Below are positions 1 to 14,168 of a stretch of 64,000 nucleotides of DNA, one piece after another. Below the pieces are notes generated by a model. The model saw only the letters and a list, made by a program, of their open reading frames with translations, did no database searches and was not told the origin of the DNA. Source of the DNA: Actinokineospora globicatena (GTDB lineage Bacteria; Actinomycetota; Actinomycetes; Mycobacteriales; Pseudonocardiaceae); NCBI RefSeq assembly GCF_024171945.1, contig NZ_JAMTCR010000006.1, positions 496,001-560,000 on the forward strand, read 5' to 3'. The position numbers and the translations under genes were made by a program. Numbering within the stretch: the first letter of the stretch is position 1; the number at the start of each line of letters is the position of its first letter.

Positions 1-1551
1 GCCGCCGAACGCCGCGACCGCGGCCACCGCGGCCAGGGCGGCGACCGGCCAGGCGCTGAACTCGCCGCCGGGTAGGCGCGGCACGTGCGCGTACGGCGAC
101 AGGTCGCTCAACCACCCCGGGAGCCCCAGCAGCGGTCCGAGCTCGCCGAGCAGCACGAAGACCACCACCGCGCCCCACCCCGCCGCGGCCAGGCGCGGCG
201 CCGCGCCGTAGACCGCCAGGACGATCCCGGCAAGCACCCACCCCGCCGGTGCCTGGACGACCGCGCCGAGCACCACCCGGCCCACTTGGCCCGCGTCGCC
301 GGTGCGCACCGCGTGCACCGCGCCCGCCGCCAGGCCCGCCGACACCAGGACGACCACCACACCCGCGCACGCGGCCGCGAGGTGACCGGCGGCCCACCGC
401 ACCCGGCCCACCGGAGCCGACAGCAGCAACGCCGCCCGGCCCGTGTTCTCCTCCGCCGACGCGCGCAGGGTCGCTTGCACCCCGTAGACCGACGCCACCA
501 CGCCGAGGATGCCCAGCATGGCCGCCAGCACGGTGTCGGTCAGCTCCCCCTGACCGCCCAGCTCGGCGAACAGCTGCCGCGCCTGGTCGCTGGTGAGCAT
601 CCCGCCGACATCGGCCGCGACGCCGCCCACCACCAGCCCGTACGCGGCGAACCCGGCTGCCCAGGCCAGCAGCGGGCCGCGGTGCAGCCGCCAGGCCAGC
701 CCGGTGGTGGACCGCAGGTCGCGCCCGGCGCGGGCAGGACCTGCTCGATCCGGGAGCAGACCCCCGCCGAGGTCGCGGTGGGCCACCAGCGCGTACGCGG
801 CGGTGCTCACCACGGCCGCGGTGAGCACCGCGAGCCCCCCGACCCACCACCGGTCACCCGCGTAGGGCCGGACCTGCTGGGCCCACGCCAGCGGTGAGGC
901 CCACGAGAGCCACGGCGCGGCGGTGTCACCCACCGCGCGCACCCCGAACGCCGCGCCGAGCAGCGCGACGGCGAGGCCGGTGGCCGCCCGCGCCCCGGTG
1001 ACCAGTTGGGCGGTCACCCCGGCGACGGCCGCGAACACCAGTGCCACCGCGAACCAGGCCAGTGCCACCGCGACCGAGCCCGCCACCGGCAGCCCGACCG
1101 CGCCGAGCCCGACAGCCGTCACCGCGCCGAGCACCGCGTTCGCCCCGACGACCACGACGAGGGCGGCGGTCAGCGGCGCGAACCGGCCCACCGCACCCGC
1201 CTGGACGAGTTCGAGCCTGCCCGCTTCCTCCTCCGCCCGCGTGTGCCGCACCACCAGCACGATCGCCAGCACCGCGACCGCCAGCGCCCCAGTGGCGAGC
1301 GGCTTGAGCATCGCCAGCGCGCCCAGCGAGCCCACGTCGGGGACGCGGCCGTAGAGGGCGACCATCGCCGGGGTGTCGTTGACGGCACCGACCGCTCGCA
1401 CGACCGACGCGGCGGTGGGGTAGAGGTCACCGGTGGCGGCGGCGGAGCTGATCGCCACCAGGGCGAGCACCGCGATCCAGGTGGGCAGCAGCACGCGGTC
1501 GCGGCGCAGCGCCAACCGGACCAGCGCCCCGACGCCTGCCAGACCCGTCAC
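1..1551 (-). CDS. ABC-2 exporter permease (3' end outside window)
   Basis: Integral membrane half of a drug or antibiotic type ABC exporter; its ATPase is encoded just upstream. The frame is open for 517 codons from GTG 1549-1551 to the left edge, so the C-terminus is missing. The translation alternates hydrophobic segments with short charged loops and falls into two similar halves, as in actinobacterial permeases often labelled polyketide antibiotic transporters. The GTG overlaps the TGA of the ATPase gene (GTGA), which indicates translational coupling. Because the pair sits in a dormancy island and has a DosR-like palindrome upstream of the ATPase, hypoxic or stress control is possible. The substrate cannot be read from the sequence. 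Confidence 0.85.
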   Translation of the reverse strand, partial: MTGLAGVGALVRLALRRDRVLLPTWIAVLALVAISSAAATGDLYPTAASVVRAVGAVNDTPAMVALYGRVPDVGSLGALAMLKPLATGALAVAVLAIVLVVRHTRAEEEAGRLELVQAGAVGRFAPLTAALVVVVGANAVLGAVTAVGLGAVGLPVAGSVAVALAWFAVALVFAAVAGVTAQLVTGARAATGLAVALLGAAFGVRAVGDTAAPWLSWASPLAWAQQVRPYAGDRWWVGGLAVLTAAVVSTAAYALVAHRDLGGGLLPDRAGPARAGRDLRSTTGLAWRLHRGPLLAWAAGFAAYGLVVGGVAADVGGMLTSDQARQLFAELGGQGELTDTVLAAMLGILGVVASVYGVQATLRASAEENTGRAALLLSAPVGRVRWAAGHLAAACAGVVVVLVSAGLAAGAVHAVRTGDAGQVGRVVLGAVVQAPAGWVLAGIVLAVYGAAPRLAAAGWGAVVVFVLLGELGPLLGLPGWLSDLSPYAHVPRLPGGEFSAWPVAALAAVAAVAAFGG

Positions 1552-2429
1552 GACCGGCTCCCGTAGTGGCTCAGGAACAGCTCCTCCAGAGTCGGGGGTT
1601 GGCAGACCAGGTCGCGGACGCCGCGTTCGCCCAACGCGGGCAGCACCCGACCGAGGGCGTCGGCGTCGACCCGGAACCGCACCTGGTCGCCGTCGGTGCT
1701 CAGGTCGTGCACGCCAGGCAGCGCGGCGAGCCCGTCGGCGGGTGCGGCCAGCCTCGCCCGCACCGAGGTCGTCGTGAGGTGGCGCAGCTCGGTGAGCGAA
1801 CCGCTGTCGACCACCCGACCCGAGCGCACGATGCTCACCCGGTCGCACAGCCTCTCCACCTCGGCCAGCACGTGGCTGGCCAGCAGCACCGTCCGGCCCG
1901 CCGCCCGCGCCTCGCGCACGCACTGCTCGAACACCGCCTGCATCAACGGGTCGAGCCCCGCCGTCGGCTCGTCGAGCACCAGCAGCTCGGCGTCGGACGC
2001 CAGCGCGGCGACCAGCGCGACCTTGCGCCTGTTGCCGGAGGAGTAGGCGCGGCACCGCTTGGTCGGGTCCAGCTCGAAGCGCTCCACCATCGCGGCCACC
2101 CGGTCGTGGGCGACCCCGCCGCGGAGCCCGCCCAACAGGTCGATCACCTCGCCCCCGGTCAACGACGGCCACAGGGTGACCTCGCCCGGCACGTAGGCCA
2201 GCCTCCGGTGCAGAGCGGTGGCGTCGCGCCAGGGGTCGGCGCCCAGGACGTCCACGGCACCCGAGTCCGCCCGGACGAGTCCCAGCAACACCCGCAGCGC
2301 GGTCGACTTGCCCGCGCCGTTGGGCCCGAGCAACCCGTGCACCTCACCGGTGCGCACGGACAGGTCCAGGCCGTCGAGGGCGCGCGTGCGGCCGAACGCC
2401 TTGCACAGCCCGGATGCGGTGATCGCCAT
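1548..2429 (-). CDS. ABC exporter ATP-binding protein
   Basis: Cytoplasmic ATPase (293 aa) that powers the adjacent ABC-2 permease. Walker A is GPNGAGKST at about residues 35-43, Walker B with D-loop is [13 protein letters not shown], and the H-switch is ASHVL. The signature region reads [10 protein letters not shown] rather than LSGGQ, a variant common in ABC-2 drug exporters. I chose the ATG at 2427-2429 because GGAG lies six bases upstream and the protein then begins at the first beta strand; the open frame continues 23 codons further without a better site. The C-terminal 80 residues resemble the accessory domain of DrrA/CcmA-like ATPases. The gene is coupled to the downstream permease. 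A palindrome GCGACCAAGGTCCC lies 62 bases upstream of the start. Confidence 0.92.
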   Translation of the reverse strand: MAITASGLCKAFGRTRALDGLDLSVRTGEVHGLLGPNGAGKSTALRVLLGLVRADSGAVDVLGADPWRDATALHRRLAYVPGEVTLWPSLTGGEVIDLLGGLRGGVAHDRVAAMVERFELDPTKRCRAYSSGNRRKVALVAALASDAELLVLDEPTAGLDPLMQAVFEQCVREARAAGRTVLLASHVLAEVERLCDRVSIVRSGRVVDSGSLTELRHLTTTSVRARLAAPADGLAALPGVHDLSTDGDQVRFRVDADALGRVLPALGERGVRDLVCQPPTLEELFLSHYGSRS

Positions 2430-2490
2430 GGTGGCTCCATTTCGGATCGGCTCGTCGACCACTCTGCTGCCCGCACCGCCACCGGGGTGA

Positions 2491-2504
2491 GCGACCAAGG
2501 TCCC
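2491..2504. promoter_or_regulatory. DosR-like palindrome upstream of ABC exporter
   Basis: GCGACCAAGGTCCC is the reverse complement of GGGACCTTGGTCGC, near-identical to the site at 15583. It resembles the core of the mycobacterial DosR box (GGGACTWWAGTCCC). It lies 62-75 bases upstream of the ATPase start. Binding by the DevR-like regulator at 4494-5132 is inferred. Confidence 0.5.
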
Positions 2505-2566
2505 GCGTCGCCGGGCTTTGGGCCCGGTCCGCGCGGTCCAGCCGCCACCCGCGTCCCGGCCGGTGA

Positions 2567-3604
2567 CTACCCGGGCCGGTGCCCGGCGGCGCGGGGCCGG
2601 GCCGGGGCCATGCCGGGCAGGTAGGCGAACACGTCGGCCAACGGCCTGCGCGGGCTCTGCGGCACCGCTGGCGCCGAGGTCGGCGCGTAGCCCACCCGGA
2701 CCACCAGTTGGGCGTGGCCCACACCGTCGAGGAAGCGGTCCCGGATCCGCTCGCGGTGCCGGGGCACCTCCAGCGGCTGCGACATCGGGCAGGTGGCCAG
2801 GCCGAGTTCGGTGGCCGTCAGCAGGACCGCGCTCGCGGCCTGCCCGGCGCGCAGCCGCGCGGTCTCGTCGTCATCGGTGGTGCCGAGCACGAGCAGGACC
2901 GACGCGTCCTGCTCGTGCTCGCCGGTGGGCGATGGCGCCAGGGAGCCCGCGGGGAACGCCCGCATCGGCACGCCCTCGACGTCGACGGTGCGCGCCGGGA
3001 TCGCCCCCGCGGGCACGCCCTCCTCGGTGCTGCGGCCGCGACCGGCCCAGAAGGCCAGCTCGGAGGTGTAGGCGGGGTCCGCCTCCTGCTCGCGCGCGGC
3101 CGACGCGGCGGCGCGGGCGAACTGGTGCCGCTCGACGGGGTCGGTGACCGGTACCGCGACGACGCCGAAGTCCGCGGCGCGGCGCGCCATCAGGTCCAGG
3201 TGCCCGGTGGGCACGGCCCACGAGGAGTACGCCCGCCGGTCCGTGCGCCGGTCGTCCAGCGCCGTGACCAGCGCGATGTCCTCGGCGTCGGTGTGGTGCG
3301 GGTACGCCTGCACCGCGGCCAGGTGCTCGGGCTCGGCGGGGTTGGGCAGCAGGTGGGTCACCGCGCGCCAACCGAAGGCGGCCAGGGCTACCTCCAGGTG
3401 GTGCAGCGCGCCGCCGCAGCTGATCAGCAGGTCGCGGCCGTCCGGGTCGGTGGCGGGCACCCGGCGTTGCGGGTCCGCCATCAGGTGCACCGATCGATCC
3501 CCCACCAGCCAGCGCCACGGCTGGGTGTTGTGCACCGACGGCGCCCGGCACGCCAACGCGAGCGCGTCGAGCACCGTCTCGTGGTCGGGTCGGGTTCGCG
3601 TCAT
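2567..3604 (-). CDS. Acg-family nitroreductase-like protein
   Basis: 345-aa protein of the Acg group of FMN-binding nitroreductase-fold proteins (M. tuberculosis Rv2032/Acg and Rv3131), several of which belong to the DosR regulon. The N-terminal motif [15 protein letters not shown] is the family hallmark. Two degenerate nitroreductase halves follow, with RRTDRRAY near the middle and [13 protein letters not shown] in the second half. Acg-type proteins bind FMN but are thought to sequester it or act as non-classical reductases, so no substrate is assigned. The ATG at 3602-3604 is the first residue of the conserved domain. It is the last gene of a minus-strand group with the flavodoxin-like gene, and a DosR-like palindrome lies 64 bases upstream. 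Confidence 0.9.
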   Translation of the reverse strand: MTRTRPDHETVLDALALACRAPSVHNTQPWRWLVGDRSVHLMADPQRRVPATDPDGRDLLISCGGALHHLEVALAAFGWRAVTHLLPNPAEPEHLAAVQAYPHHTDAEDIALVTALDDRRTDRRAYSSWAVPTGHLDLMARRAADFGVVAVPVTDPVERHQFARAAASAAREQEADPAYTSELAFWAGRGRSTEEGVPAGAIPARTVDVEGVPMRAFPAGSLAPSPTGEHEQDASVLLVLGTTDDDETARLRAGQAASAVLLTATELGLATCPMSQPLEVPRHRERIRDRFLDGVGHAQLVVRVGYAPTSAPAVPQSPRRPLADVFAYLPGMAPARPRAAGHRPG

Positions 3605-3667
3605 GTCCGATCGTCCTCTCGCCAGTGGGCCTTCCCCAACGGTCGCGGGCGCGCCGGGTCCCGGCCA

Positions 3668-3681
3668 GGGACCAACGGGCC
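3668..3681. promoter_or_regulatory. DosR-like half-conserved palindrome upstream of acg-like gene
   Basis: GGGACCAACGGGCC keeps the left arm GGGACC and a weaker right arm. It lies 64-77 bases upstream of the Acg-family start, between that gene and the flavodoxin-like gene. It matches the other putative sites of the island less well, so confidence is modest. Confidence 0.35.
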
Positions 3682-3704
3682 GTTCCGGCAGAGACCGAAG
3701 GCGC

Positions 3705-4259
3705 TCACCCCGTGCGCGGCTGGACCTGTGTGGACAGACCTGGAGGTCCCGCTGGGGGCTGCTCGGTGGCGGGCGCGGTCGCCACCGCGCGGGCGATGCC
3801 AGCCGCCCAGGCGCGGATCTCGTCCCAGTCGCGGTAGTCGCCTGTGGACTTCCGGGCGATGGCGCGGTCGACGGCGCCGCGGGCGAGCGCCGGGTCGAGC
3901 CTGCCGCCGAACACGGTCGGAGCCGAGGCGCCCACGCGGGCGGCTCGGCGGCGGCCGCCCCGGGTGGCGACGGGGGTGCCCGGACGGGTGCCCACCCAAC
4001 CGCTCTCGAAGAGCCAGACCCGGCGCCTGGCCAGTTCCTCGCGGTGGCGGCGGAAGAAGCGGGCGGCACCGCGGCGCCACCGCGCGACGTAGACAGCGCT
4101 GCCGAGGACGACCGTGTCGTAGCCGTCCAGTGCGCGGACCTCCAGCACGTCGTGGACCTTCACCCGCAGGCCGTGCGCCGCCAGCTCCGCGCCCACCGCT
4201 TCGGCGATCTCCTTCGTCGACCCCATCTTGCTCGCGTACAGCACCAGTGCTCGTTGCAT
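3705..4259 (-). CDS. flavodoxin-domain protein
   Basis: 184-aa protein with a flavodoxin fold. The N-terminus MQRALVLYASKMGSTKEIAE carries the FMN phosphate-binding loop (T/S-x-x-G-S-T-K), and VVLGSAVYVARWR is the second FMN-contact loop. The closest described family is the flavodoxin/HemG-like group (menaquinone-dependent protoporphyrinogen oxidase type), whose members use FMN for electron transfer. The last 35 residues are proline-rich and probably disordered. ATG 4257-4259 starts exactly at the first beta strand. A second paralogue (14169-14690) lies at the far end of the island, consistent with a redox role under low oxygen. Confidence 0.85.
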   Translation of the reverse strand: MQRALVLYASKMGSTKEIAEAVGAELAAHGLRVKVHDVLEVRALDGYDTVVLGSAVYVARWRRGAARFFRRHREELARRRVWLFESGWVGTRPGTPVATRGGRRRAARVGASAPTVFGGRLDPALARGAVDRAIARKSTGDYRDWDEIRAWAAGIARAVATAPATEQPPAGPPGLSTQVQPRTG

Positions 4260-4346
4260 GCGAACAGACTTCGCGCGCGACCGCCGTGCCTGCCAGAGCC
4301 GCAACGCCCGGTCCGGCACGTCCCTAGGACCCGTGGTGCGGTGCCC

Positions 4347-4375
4347 GGGTGCCGGGGACCAAGGACCCGGCACCC
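4347..4375 (-). terminator. hairpin between response regulator and flavodoxin gene
   Basis: Perfect 10-bp inverted repeat GGGTGCCGGG / CCCGGCACCC with a 9-base loop, 119 bases downstream of the response regulator stop on the minus strand. It could terminate that transcript. Its centre also holds GGGACCAAGGACCC (4355-4368), which resembles the DosR-like sites, so its role is ambiguous. Confidence 0.4.
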
Positions 4376-4493
4376 AGCCCTGGCGCTTCGCCGTCACCCG
4401 GCCGAGGCCGCGTCGAGGTGTGGTTCGACCGGGACCGCGTGGTGCTGACCACCGACCCGGACGTCACCGGGGCGCGCGTCGGCACCCGGTGGA

Positions 4494-5132
4494 TCAGCGC
4501 CGCTCGTGGCGCAGATCGGCGGCCAGCACCGCGGCCTGGGTGCGGCGTTGCATGTTCAGCTTGGCCAGCAGGTGCGAGACGTAGTTCTTCACGGTCTTCT
4601 CGGCCAGGAACATCCGCTCGCCGATCTCCCGGTTGGTCAACCCCGCGCCGATGAGGTCGAAGACGGTGCGCTCCTGCTCGGTCAGGTCCGCGAGCGGGTC
4701 GCTGCGCGTGCGCTCCCGCCGGATGCGCTCCAGCAGGGCCGAGGTGGTCCTCGGGTCCAGCAACGACCCGCCCGCGCCCACGGTGCGCACGGCGGCGACG
4801 AGGTCGGTGCCCAGGACCTGCTTGAGCACGAAGCCCGACGCCCCCGCCAGGATGGCGTCGAGCAGCGCCTCGTCGTCGGGGAACGAGGTCAGCATCAGGC
4901 AGTGCAGTCCGGGTACCGCGGAGCGCAGGTCCCGGCAGAGTTCGACCCCGCTGCCGTCGGGCAGCCGGATGTCGAGCACCGCCACGTCCGGCCCCGCGGC
5001 GGGGACCCGCACCAGCGCCTCGGCGACCGAGGCGGCCTCGCCCACGATCTCGATGTCCGGCTCGTCGAGCAGGTCAGCCACCCCGCGCCGCACGATCTCG
5101 TGGTCGTCGACCAAGAACACCCGCAGGCCCAT
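4494..5132 (-). CDS. devR: DevR/DosR-type response regulator
   Basis: 212-aa NarL/FixJ-family regulator. The receiver domain begins [15 protein letters not shown], with the phosphoacceptor at Asp54 (VLDIRLPDG), the same position as in M. tuberculosis DosR, plus a conserved T/S in LMLTSF and the lysine in GFVLK. The LuxR-type helix-turn-helix is [20 protein letters not shown]. The strong resemblance along the whole length to DosR ([27 protein letters not shown]) supports orthology. ATG 5130-5132 follows a run of G on the coding strand. Its likely partner kinase lies 7 kb away at 12335. It probably controls the island through the GGGACC-type palindromes. Confidence 0.93.
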   Translation of the reverse strand: MGLRVFLVDDHEIVRRGVADLLDEPDIEIVGEAASVAEALVRVPAAGPDVAVLDIRLPDGSGVELCRDLRSAVPGLHCLMLTSFPDDEALLDAILAGASGFVLKQVLGTDLVAAVRTVGAGGSLLDPRTTSALLERIRRERTRSDPLADLTEQERTVFDLIGAGLTNREIGERMFLAEKTVKNYVSHLLAKLNMQRRTQAAVLAADLRHERR

Positions 5133-5159
5133 CGCCCCCCCGTTCGTCCACCGCCGTCC

Positions 5160-5178
5160 GCGACCCACTGTAGGTCGC
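5160..5178. promoter_or_regulatory. inverted repeat upstream of devR-like gene
   Basis: GCGACC-N7-GGTCGC, a perfect 6-bp inverted repeat flanked by further GTCC/GGAC complementarity, 28 bases upstream of the regulator start. Its arms match the GCGACC/GGTC arms of the DosR-like sites, though the spacing differs. Autoregulation is possible but unproven. Confidence 0.35.
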
Positions 5179-5294
5179 CGCCGCGGACCTCTCCAGTGCG
5201 AGCGGGGGGGTTGCCCGCCACCCGGCGGTGCGCGGTGGTGATCGGCAGCCTCACCACCGCGACCGGTGCCCAGGTGCCTGCCGTCGCCCGCGGT

Positions 5295-6731
5295 TCACGA
5301 AGGGGGCCCGGCGGCGCCCGCGCGCCGCGCGGCACCGACGACCAGCGCCGCACCGCAGGCGAGGGCGGCCGCTCCGGTGGCGAACAGGGCGACCGCGATC
5401 CAGGGCAGGGCGGGGGCGGTGGCGCCGACCGAGGCGCGCACCCGGACCCCGGCCGAGGCGTCGGCGTTCATCACCACCACGGTCCACTCGCCGGGGGCGG
5501 GCGCCCAGTCGAGCGCGACCGTTCCGGTCCCGGTGGCCGAGGCGGTCCAGAACCCCGCCGCGGCAGGCCGGGCGGGGGACTGCCACCCGGCGACCTCCTC
5601 GGTCGTCGGGCCGTTCTCCCCGTCCGCCCGCAGGACCGCGTGCGCGACACCGCCCAGGTACCGGTCGACGTCGTCGGCCGGGGCGACACCGACGAACACC
5701 GCGCGGTCACCGGCCCGCACGCGCACCGAGACCTCGCCCACTGCGGCGGCGGCCCAGGACCACCCCGGGTCCGCGTCCAGGTCCACCCGGGGCGCCGTCA
5801 CGGCGTGGCCGCCGCTGGCCAGTACCCGCTGCGGTGTGCTGAGGTAGCCGTCTGCGTCGCGCTGGGTCCGGTCGGCCACCAGCACGGCGATGCCGCCGGT
5901 GAGCACGCCGACCGCGGCCATCGCCACCACCGAACCGGTGATCAGCGCGAGCACCCGGCCCACCGTCCACCCTTCGCGGTGCGGCGCGGGCCCGCCGATC
6001 GCCGGGAGGTCCGAAGTGGACTCGGCAGCGGCGGGAGGGGCCGGGGTGGCGGTCGACGGGCCGGGCGCGCCGCCGTCGGGCTCGGTCGGCCCGGTGTCGA
6101 GCCGGAACGGCGGGTACTCGTCGGTGAGCAGCGCGGCGTACGCCGCCACCCGCAACACCCACCGGTCGAGGCCGACGAGCAGGTCGTGCAGGGGCCGCGG
6201 GTAGGTCCCCCTGACCAGCAGCACGACCCCCGCCACCAGGGTGAGCACGCCGATCAGCCCGCCCGCGCCCCAGTGGAACCCGTCGCCGCTGGTGCCCGCC
6301 ACCCAGAGACCACCACCGGCGAGCAGGCCCACGACGACGTAGTGCGGCAGCGCCAACAGCCACCACTTCACCAGGACGAGCCCGCGGGAGAGCCTCGGCG
6401 GGTAGTCGACCGCCAACCGCGCCGGGTAGTCGGGGACGTCGGCGAGGGTGAACGGCGGGTACCGGTCGGTGCCCAGCGCCGCGTAGCCGTAGTAGTGCAC
6501 CCGCCAGCTCCAGCGCAGGACGCCGACGCTGAAGTCGAACAGCGGGCGCGGGTAGCGGCCGGTGGCCAGGATCGCGAAGAAGGCCAGCACGCCGACGACG
6601 GCGAACGCGAGCCACAACGCGCTCAGCACCAGCAGGTGCGGCAGCAGCAGCACCCACTTGACCAACCACAACCACCGCGACGGCGCACCCAACTCGCCGG
6701 TCACCCTGACCGCGCCCACCCGTTCGTCCAT
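5295..6731 (-). CDS. DUF4389 membrane protein
   Basis: 478-aa integral membrane protein. Two DUF4389-type blocks are visible: WLVKWVLLLPHLLVLSALW followed by GRYPRPLFDF and RYPPFTL, then VKWWLLALPHYVVV followed by TYPRPLHDLL and EYPPFRL. A proline/alanine-rich linker, a further membrane segment and an extracytoplasmic C-terminal domain follow, and the protein ends with a last hydrophobic helix. ATG 6729-6731 has GGGAGG immediately upstream. No enzymatic motif is seen and the function is unknown. It is divergent from the universal stress gene, with two DosR-like palindromes in the shared 236-bp intergenic region. Confidence 0.85.
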   Translation of the reverse strand: MDERVGAVRVTGELGAPSRWLWLVKWVLLLPHLLVLSALWLAFAVVGVLAFFAILATGRYPRPLFDFSVGVLRWSWRVHYYGYAALGTDRYPPFTLADVPDYPARLAVDYPPRLSRGLVLVKWWLLALPHYVVVGLLAGGGLWVAGTSGDGFHWGAGGLIGVLTLVAGVVLLVRGTYPRPLHDLLVGLDRWVLRVAAYAALLTDEYPPFRLDTGPTEPDGGAPGPSTATPAPPAAAESTSDLPAIGGPAPHREGWTVGRVLALITGSVVAMAAVGVLTGGIAVLVADRTQRDADGYLSTPQRVLASGGHAVTAPRVDLDADPGWSWAAAAVGEVSVRVRAGDRAVFVGVAPADDVDRYLGGVAHAVLRADGENGPTTEEVAGWQSPARPAAAGFWTASATGTGTVALDWAPAPGEWTVVVMNADASAGVRVRASVGATAPALPWIAVALFATGAAALACGAALVVGAARRAGAAGPPS

Positions 6732-6791
6732 GGCCTCCCACCCCCGTGTCCGGTTGTCCCCAGCCTCCTGGGCAGGCCACCGGTGGGGACA

Positions 6792-6805
6792 GCGACGGAA
6801 GTCCC
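6792..6805. promoter_or_regulatory. DosR-like palindrome, divergent region, site 1
   Basis: GCGACGGAAGTCCC: the right arm AAGTCCC matches the DosR half-site WAGTCCC and the left arm is GCGAC. It lies between the DUF4389 gene and the universal stress gene, 61 bases upstream of the former. Confidence 0.4.
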
Positions 6806-6855
6806 GGTCCGACCGGGCAGTCCGCACCGTCCACACCGGATGGGGTGGGTGCGGC

Positions 6856-6869
6856 GGGGACAAAGTCCC
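6856..6869. promoter_or_regulatory. DosR-like palindrome, divergent region, site 2
   Basis: GGGGACAAAGTCCC contains the perfect inverted repeat GGGAC-AAA-GTCCC, and its right half AAAGTCCC fits the DosR half-site exactly. It lies about 100 bases upstream of the universal stress protein start. Paired sites are usual at DosR-controlled promoters. Confidence 0.55.
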
Positions 6870-6967
6870 ACCTCGCCCGGGTCCCCGGGCGGTGTCGCGC
6901 GGTCGACGGCCGGAGCAGCGTGGGTGGCGTGCCCGTGGTGGCGAGGTAAACCGGTGGGAGGTAGCGG

Positions 6968-7915
6968 GTGGGAGACGACGAGATCGTGGTCGCCGTCGAC
7001 GGGTCGATCCCGTCGCTGGCAGCCGCGCGGTGGGCCGCGGTCGAAGCGGGCCAGCGGGGCCTGCCGCTGCGGCTGGTGCACGCGTGCGTGCGGGCGCCGA
7101 CGCCCTACCCGCGCACGCGCGACGAGCAGGTCGCTGTCTTCCACGCCCTGTCCGACCACGGCCGGACCTGGTTGCGCGAGGCGCAGGGACTGGTCGAGCG
7201 GACCTGCCCCGGGCTCGACGTGCGGCAGGACCTGCGCGTCGGGCAGGCGGTGGCGGTCGTGCTCGCCGCGGCGCGGCGGGCGGTCCTGGTGGTCACCGGT
7301 GCGCGCGGTCTCGGCGGGTTCGACGGCCTCGCCGTGGGGTCGGTGGCGTCCGGACTGGCGCACCACGCCCCGTGCCCGGTCGTCATCGTGCGCGACGACC
7401 GCTTCCCCGTCGCCGACGAACCGGTCGTCGTCGGGGTCGACGGCTCCGCGGCGGGTGCCGCCGCGCTCGCCTTCGCCGTGGGAGAGGCGGTGCTGCACGG
7501 GGTGGACCTGGAGGTGGTGCACACCTGGAGCCCGGTCGCGTTCCCGGACATGTGGGCGGTCCAGCCGCTGGACGCCGACCTCGCGGCGCTCGCCGCGCGG
7601 GAGGAAGGCCTCCTGCGGCGGTTGGTCGAACCGCACCGGGCAGCGCACCCCGGGCTGACCGTGCGCACCGTCGTCGTCCGGGACCGCCCGGTGCGCGCGC
7701 TGCTCGACCGCGCGGCCGGTGCCCGGTTGCTGGTGGTCGGCGGCCGGGGGCGGCACGCACACCCCGGTGTCGGCCTCGGGTCGACCAGCGCCTCCTTGAC
7801 GCACGTGAGCCCCGGGCCGCTCGCGGTGGTGCGCGCGGCACCCGTACCGGACAACGAGAACCCCATCGGGAGGGAACATGAAGGCGATGGTCTACAGCGG
7901 ACTGAAGAATCCTGA
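6968..7915 (+). CDS. tandem universal stress protein
   Basis: 315-aa protein with two UspA domains (about residues 4-140 and 145-295). Each starts with a typical strand (IVVAVDGSIPS and VVVGVDGSAAG) and ends with the ATP-binding motif G-x2-G-x9-G-S/T (GARGLGGFDGLAVGS and GGRGRHAHPGVGLGS). Tandem UspA proteins such as M. tuberculosis Rv2623 bind ATP and are induced by DosR during hypoxia. The start is GTG 6968 behind GGGAGG. It is the first gene of a five-gene plus-strand unit, and its 3' end overlaps the alcohol dehydrogenase start by 38 bases, implying coupled translation. Confidence 0.93.
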   Translation: MGDDEIVVAVDGSIPSLAAARWAAVEAGQRGLPLRLVHACVRAPTPYPRTRDEQVAVFHALSDHGRTWLREAQGLVERTCPGLDVRQDLRVGQAVAVVLAAARRAVLVVTGARGLGGFDGLAVGSVASGLAHHAPCPVVIVRDDRFPVADEPVVVGVDGSAAGAAALAFAVGEAVLHGVDLEVVHTWSPVAFPDMWAVQPLDADLAALAAREEGLLRRLVEPHRAAHPGLTVRTVVVRDRPVRALLDRAAGARLLVVGGRGRHAHPGVGLGSTSASLTHVSPGPLAVVRAAPVPDNENPIGREHEGDGLQRTEES

Positions 7916-8915
7916 GTGGACCGAGGTGCCCGCGCCGGGGGTCCGCGACCCCGGCGACGCGGTCGTGCGGGTCACGGCCGTGACCATCTGCGGCACCGAC
8001 CTGCACATCCTCGGCGGTGACGTGCCGGAGGTCGAGGTGGGCCGGGTGCTGGGCCACGAGGCCGTGGGGGTGGTCGAGCGGGTCGGTCCCGGTGTGGTGG
8101 CGCTGCGCGAGGGCGACCGGGTCCTGGTCTCCTGCATCAGCGCGTGCGGTCGCTGCCGGTTCTGCCGGGCCGGGGTGTTCGGCCAGTGCCGGGGCGGCGG
8201 TGGCTGGGTCCTCGGCCACACCGAGGACGGCACCCAGGCCGAGTACGTGCGGGTGCCCTTCGCCGACACCTCGACCCACGTCCTGCCGGACGCGGTGACC
8301 GACGCCGCGGCCGTCATGCTCGCCGACGTCTTCCCGACCGCGTACGAGGTCGGGGTGCGCAACGGCCGGGTGCGGCCCGGCGACAGCGTGGTGGTCGTCG
8401 GTGCGGGACCGATCGGGTTGGCCGCGGTGCGCACCGCGAACCTCTACAGCCCCGGGCACGTCCTGGTCGTCGACCCGGTGCCCGCCCGCCGCGCCGCCGC
8501 GCAGCGCCTCGGCGCTGACGCCGCGGTGGCCACCGCGGAGCAGGCCGCGGCGGTCGTGGCCGAGGTGACCGGGGGGCTCGGCGCCGACGTCACCATCGAG
8601 GCCGTCGGCGTGCCGGAGACCTTCGAGCTGTGCGCGTCCCTGGTCCGCCCCGGTGGCCGGGTGGCCAACGTCGGGGTGCACGGTCGGCCCGCCGCGCTGC
8701 ACCTGGAACAGCTGTGGATCAAGGACGTGACCATCACGACCGGGCTGGTCGACACGATCACCACCCCCGAGTTGCTGCGCATGGTCGCCGCGGGCCGCCT
8801 GGACGTCGAGCAGTTGATCACACACCGGTTCGAGCTGGGGGAGATGGCGCGGGCGTACCAGACCTTCGCCGACGCCGCCGACACCGGGGCGCTGAAGGTG
8901 GTGCTCTCGCGGTGA
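7878..8915 (+). CDS. zinc-dependent alcohol dehydrogenase
   Basis: 345-aa medium-chain dehydrogenase. Catalytic zinc ligands are Cys in TICGTDLHI and the His-Glu pair in GHEAVG. The structural zinc site is the four-cysteine lobe [15 protein letters not shown]. The Rossmann motif is [12 protein letters not shown], so NAD(P) is the cofactor. Members oxidise small alcohols or reduce aldehydes; the exact substrate is unknown. The ATG lies behind GGGAGGGAAC and inside the end of the universal stress gene. In the S. coelicolor OsdR cluster an alcohol dehydrogenase is likewise grouped with universal stress genes, which supports a role in redox balance under low oxygen. Confidence 0.92.
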   Translation: MKAMVYSGLKNPEWTEVPAPGVRDPGDAVVRVTAVTICGTDLHILGGDVPEVEVGRVLGHEAVGVVERVGPGVVALREGDRVLVSCISACGRCRFCRAGVFGQCRGGGGWVLGHTEDGTQAEYVRVPFADTSTHVLPDAVTDAAAVMLADVFPTAYEVGVRNGRVRPGDSVVVVGAGPIGLAAVRTANLYSPGHVLVVDPVPARRAAAQRLGADAAVATAEQAAAVVAEVTGGLGADVTIEAVGVPETFELCASLVRPGGRVANVGVHGRPAALHLEQLWIKDVTITTGLVDTITTPELLRMVAAGRLDVEQLITHRFELGEMARAYQTFADAADTGALKVVLSR

Positions 8916-8989
8916 ACGCCGAGCACCTGCGCGGATCCGGATCACAAGTTGCCCCGGCCACGGAGCCGGGCCCGCCAGAAGGAGTCACG

Positions 8990-9576
8990 ATGAGCACCAC
9001 TTCACACACCGGTTCCCCGACCCGGACCAGCCCCACCACGGCAGAGGTGGGGCACACCCGCCCGCGGGGCACCGCGGCCGCCCATCCGGCGTTGGCGGTG
9101 ACGCGCCTGGTCATGGCCGGGATCTTCCTCTGGGCGTTCCTGGACAAGGCGTTCGGCTGGGGCTACGCGACCCCCGCGGGCAAGGGGTGGTTCGACGGCG
9201 GGTCACCGACCCGGGGGTTCCTCAGTGGACTCGACCACGGCCCCTTCGCGGGCGCGTTGCGCTCGTGGGCGGGCAACCCGGTCGCCGACTGGCTGTTCAT
9301 GCTCGGGTTGCTCGGAGTCGGTCTCGCCCTGCTGCTGGGGATCGGGCTGCGGGTCGCCGCGGTGAGCGGGGTGGTGATGATGGGTCTCATGTGGGTCGCG
9401 GAGTGGCCGCTCGCGCGGCACACCGACCACGGTGGGCTGACCCGGTCCACCAACCCGCTGCTGGACTACCACGTCGTCTACGCGGTGGTGCTCGTGCTGC
9501 TCGCCGCCCTCGCCGCGGGCGACGTGTGGGGCCTGGGTCGCCGTTGGTCGGCCATGAGCTTCGTGCGGAGCAACCC

Positions 9577-9589
<13 letters not shown>
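8990..9589 (+). CDS. DoxX-family membrane protein
   Basis: 199-aa protein with four predicted membrane helices: around [52 protein letters not shown] and [18 protein letters not shown]. The pattern [13 protein letters not shown] after helix 1 is typical of the DoxX/TQO small-subunit-like group, whose members take part in thiol or sulfur redox at the membrane. The first 35 residues are polar. The ATG follows GAAGGAGTC. It sits between the alcohol dehydrogenase and the PEP synthase and overlaps the latter's start, so it is part of the same unit. Confidence 0.85.
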
Positions 9590-13999
<4,410 letters not shown>

Positions 14000-14046
14000 T
14001 CGTCGAGCGGGCGCGGCACCGCGGTCTCGAGGTGGGTTGGGCCCGC

Positions 14047-14089
14047 CGCCGGGACCGGCCACGGGCAAGCGGCGCGCCCGGTCCCGGCG
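14047..14089. terminator. bidirectional terminator between devS-like gene and flavodoxin gene
   Basis: Perfect 12-bp inverted repeat CGCCGGGACCGG / CCGGTCCCGGCG with a 19-base loop, in the 169-bp gap between two convergent genes. It can serve both strands. Confidence 0.65.
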
Positions 14090-14168
14090 ACCGGGACCCG
14101 CACCCCGTCCGCCCGCGCTGACCGCCGGACGAGCGGCACCCGCGCCGACTCCGCCCCGCGCGGTGAGA

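Noticed and set aside
4355..4368. GGGACCAAGGACCC as a further DosR box upstream of the flavodoxin-like gene
   Set aside because: It forms the loop and inner arm of a perfect 10-bp hairpin (4347-4375) that better explains it as a terminator of the response regulator gene. Not counted among the sites.
4400..4493. Open plus-strand stretch reading EVWFDRDRVVLTTDPDV
   Set aside because: It looks protein-like but is too short, has no start and matches no family I can name.
4506..7658. Very long plus-strand open frame of about 1050 codons
   Set aside because: It is antisense to the DevR-like and DUF4389 genes and in the wrong frame of the Usp gene. Its Arg/Gly/Ala/Pro composition is typical of GC-rich shadow frames.
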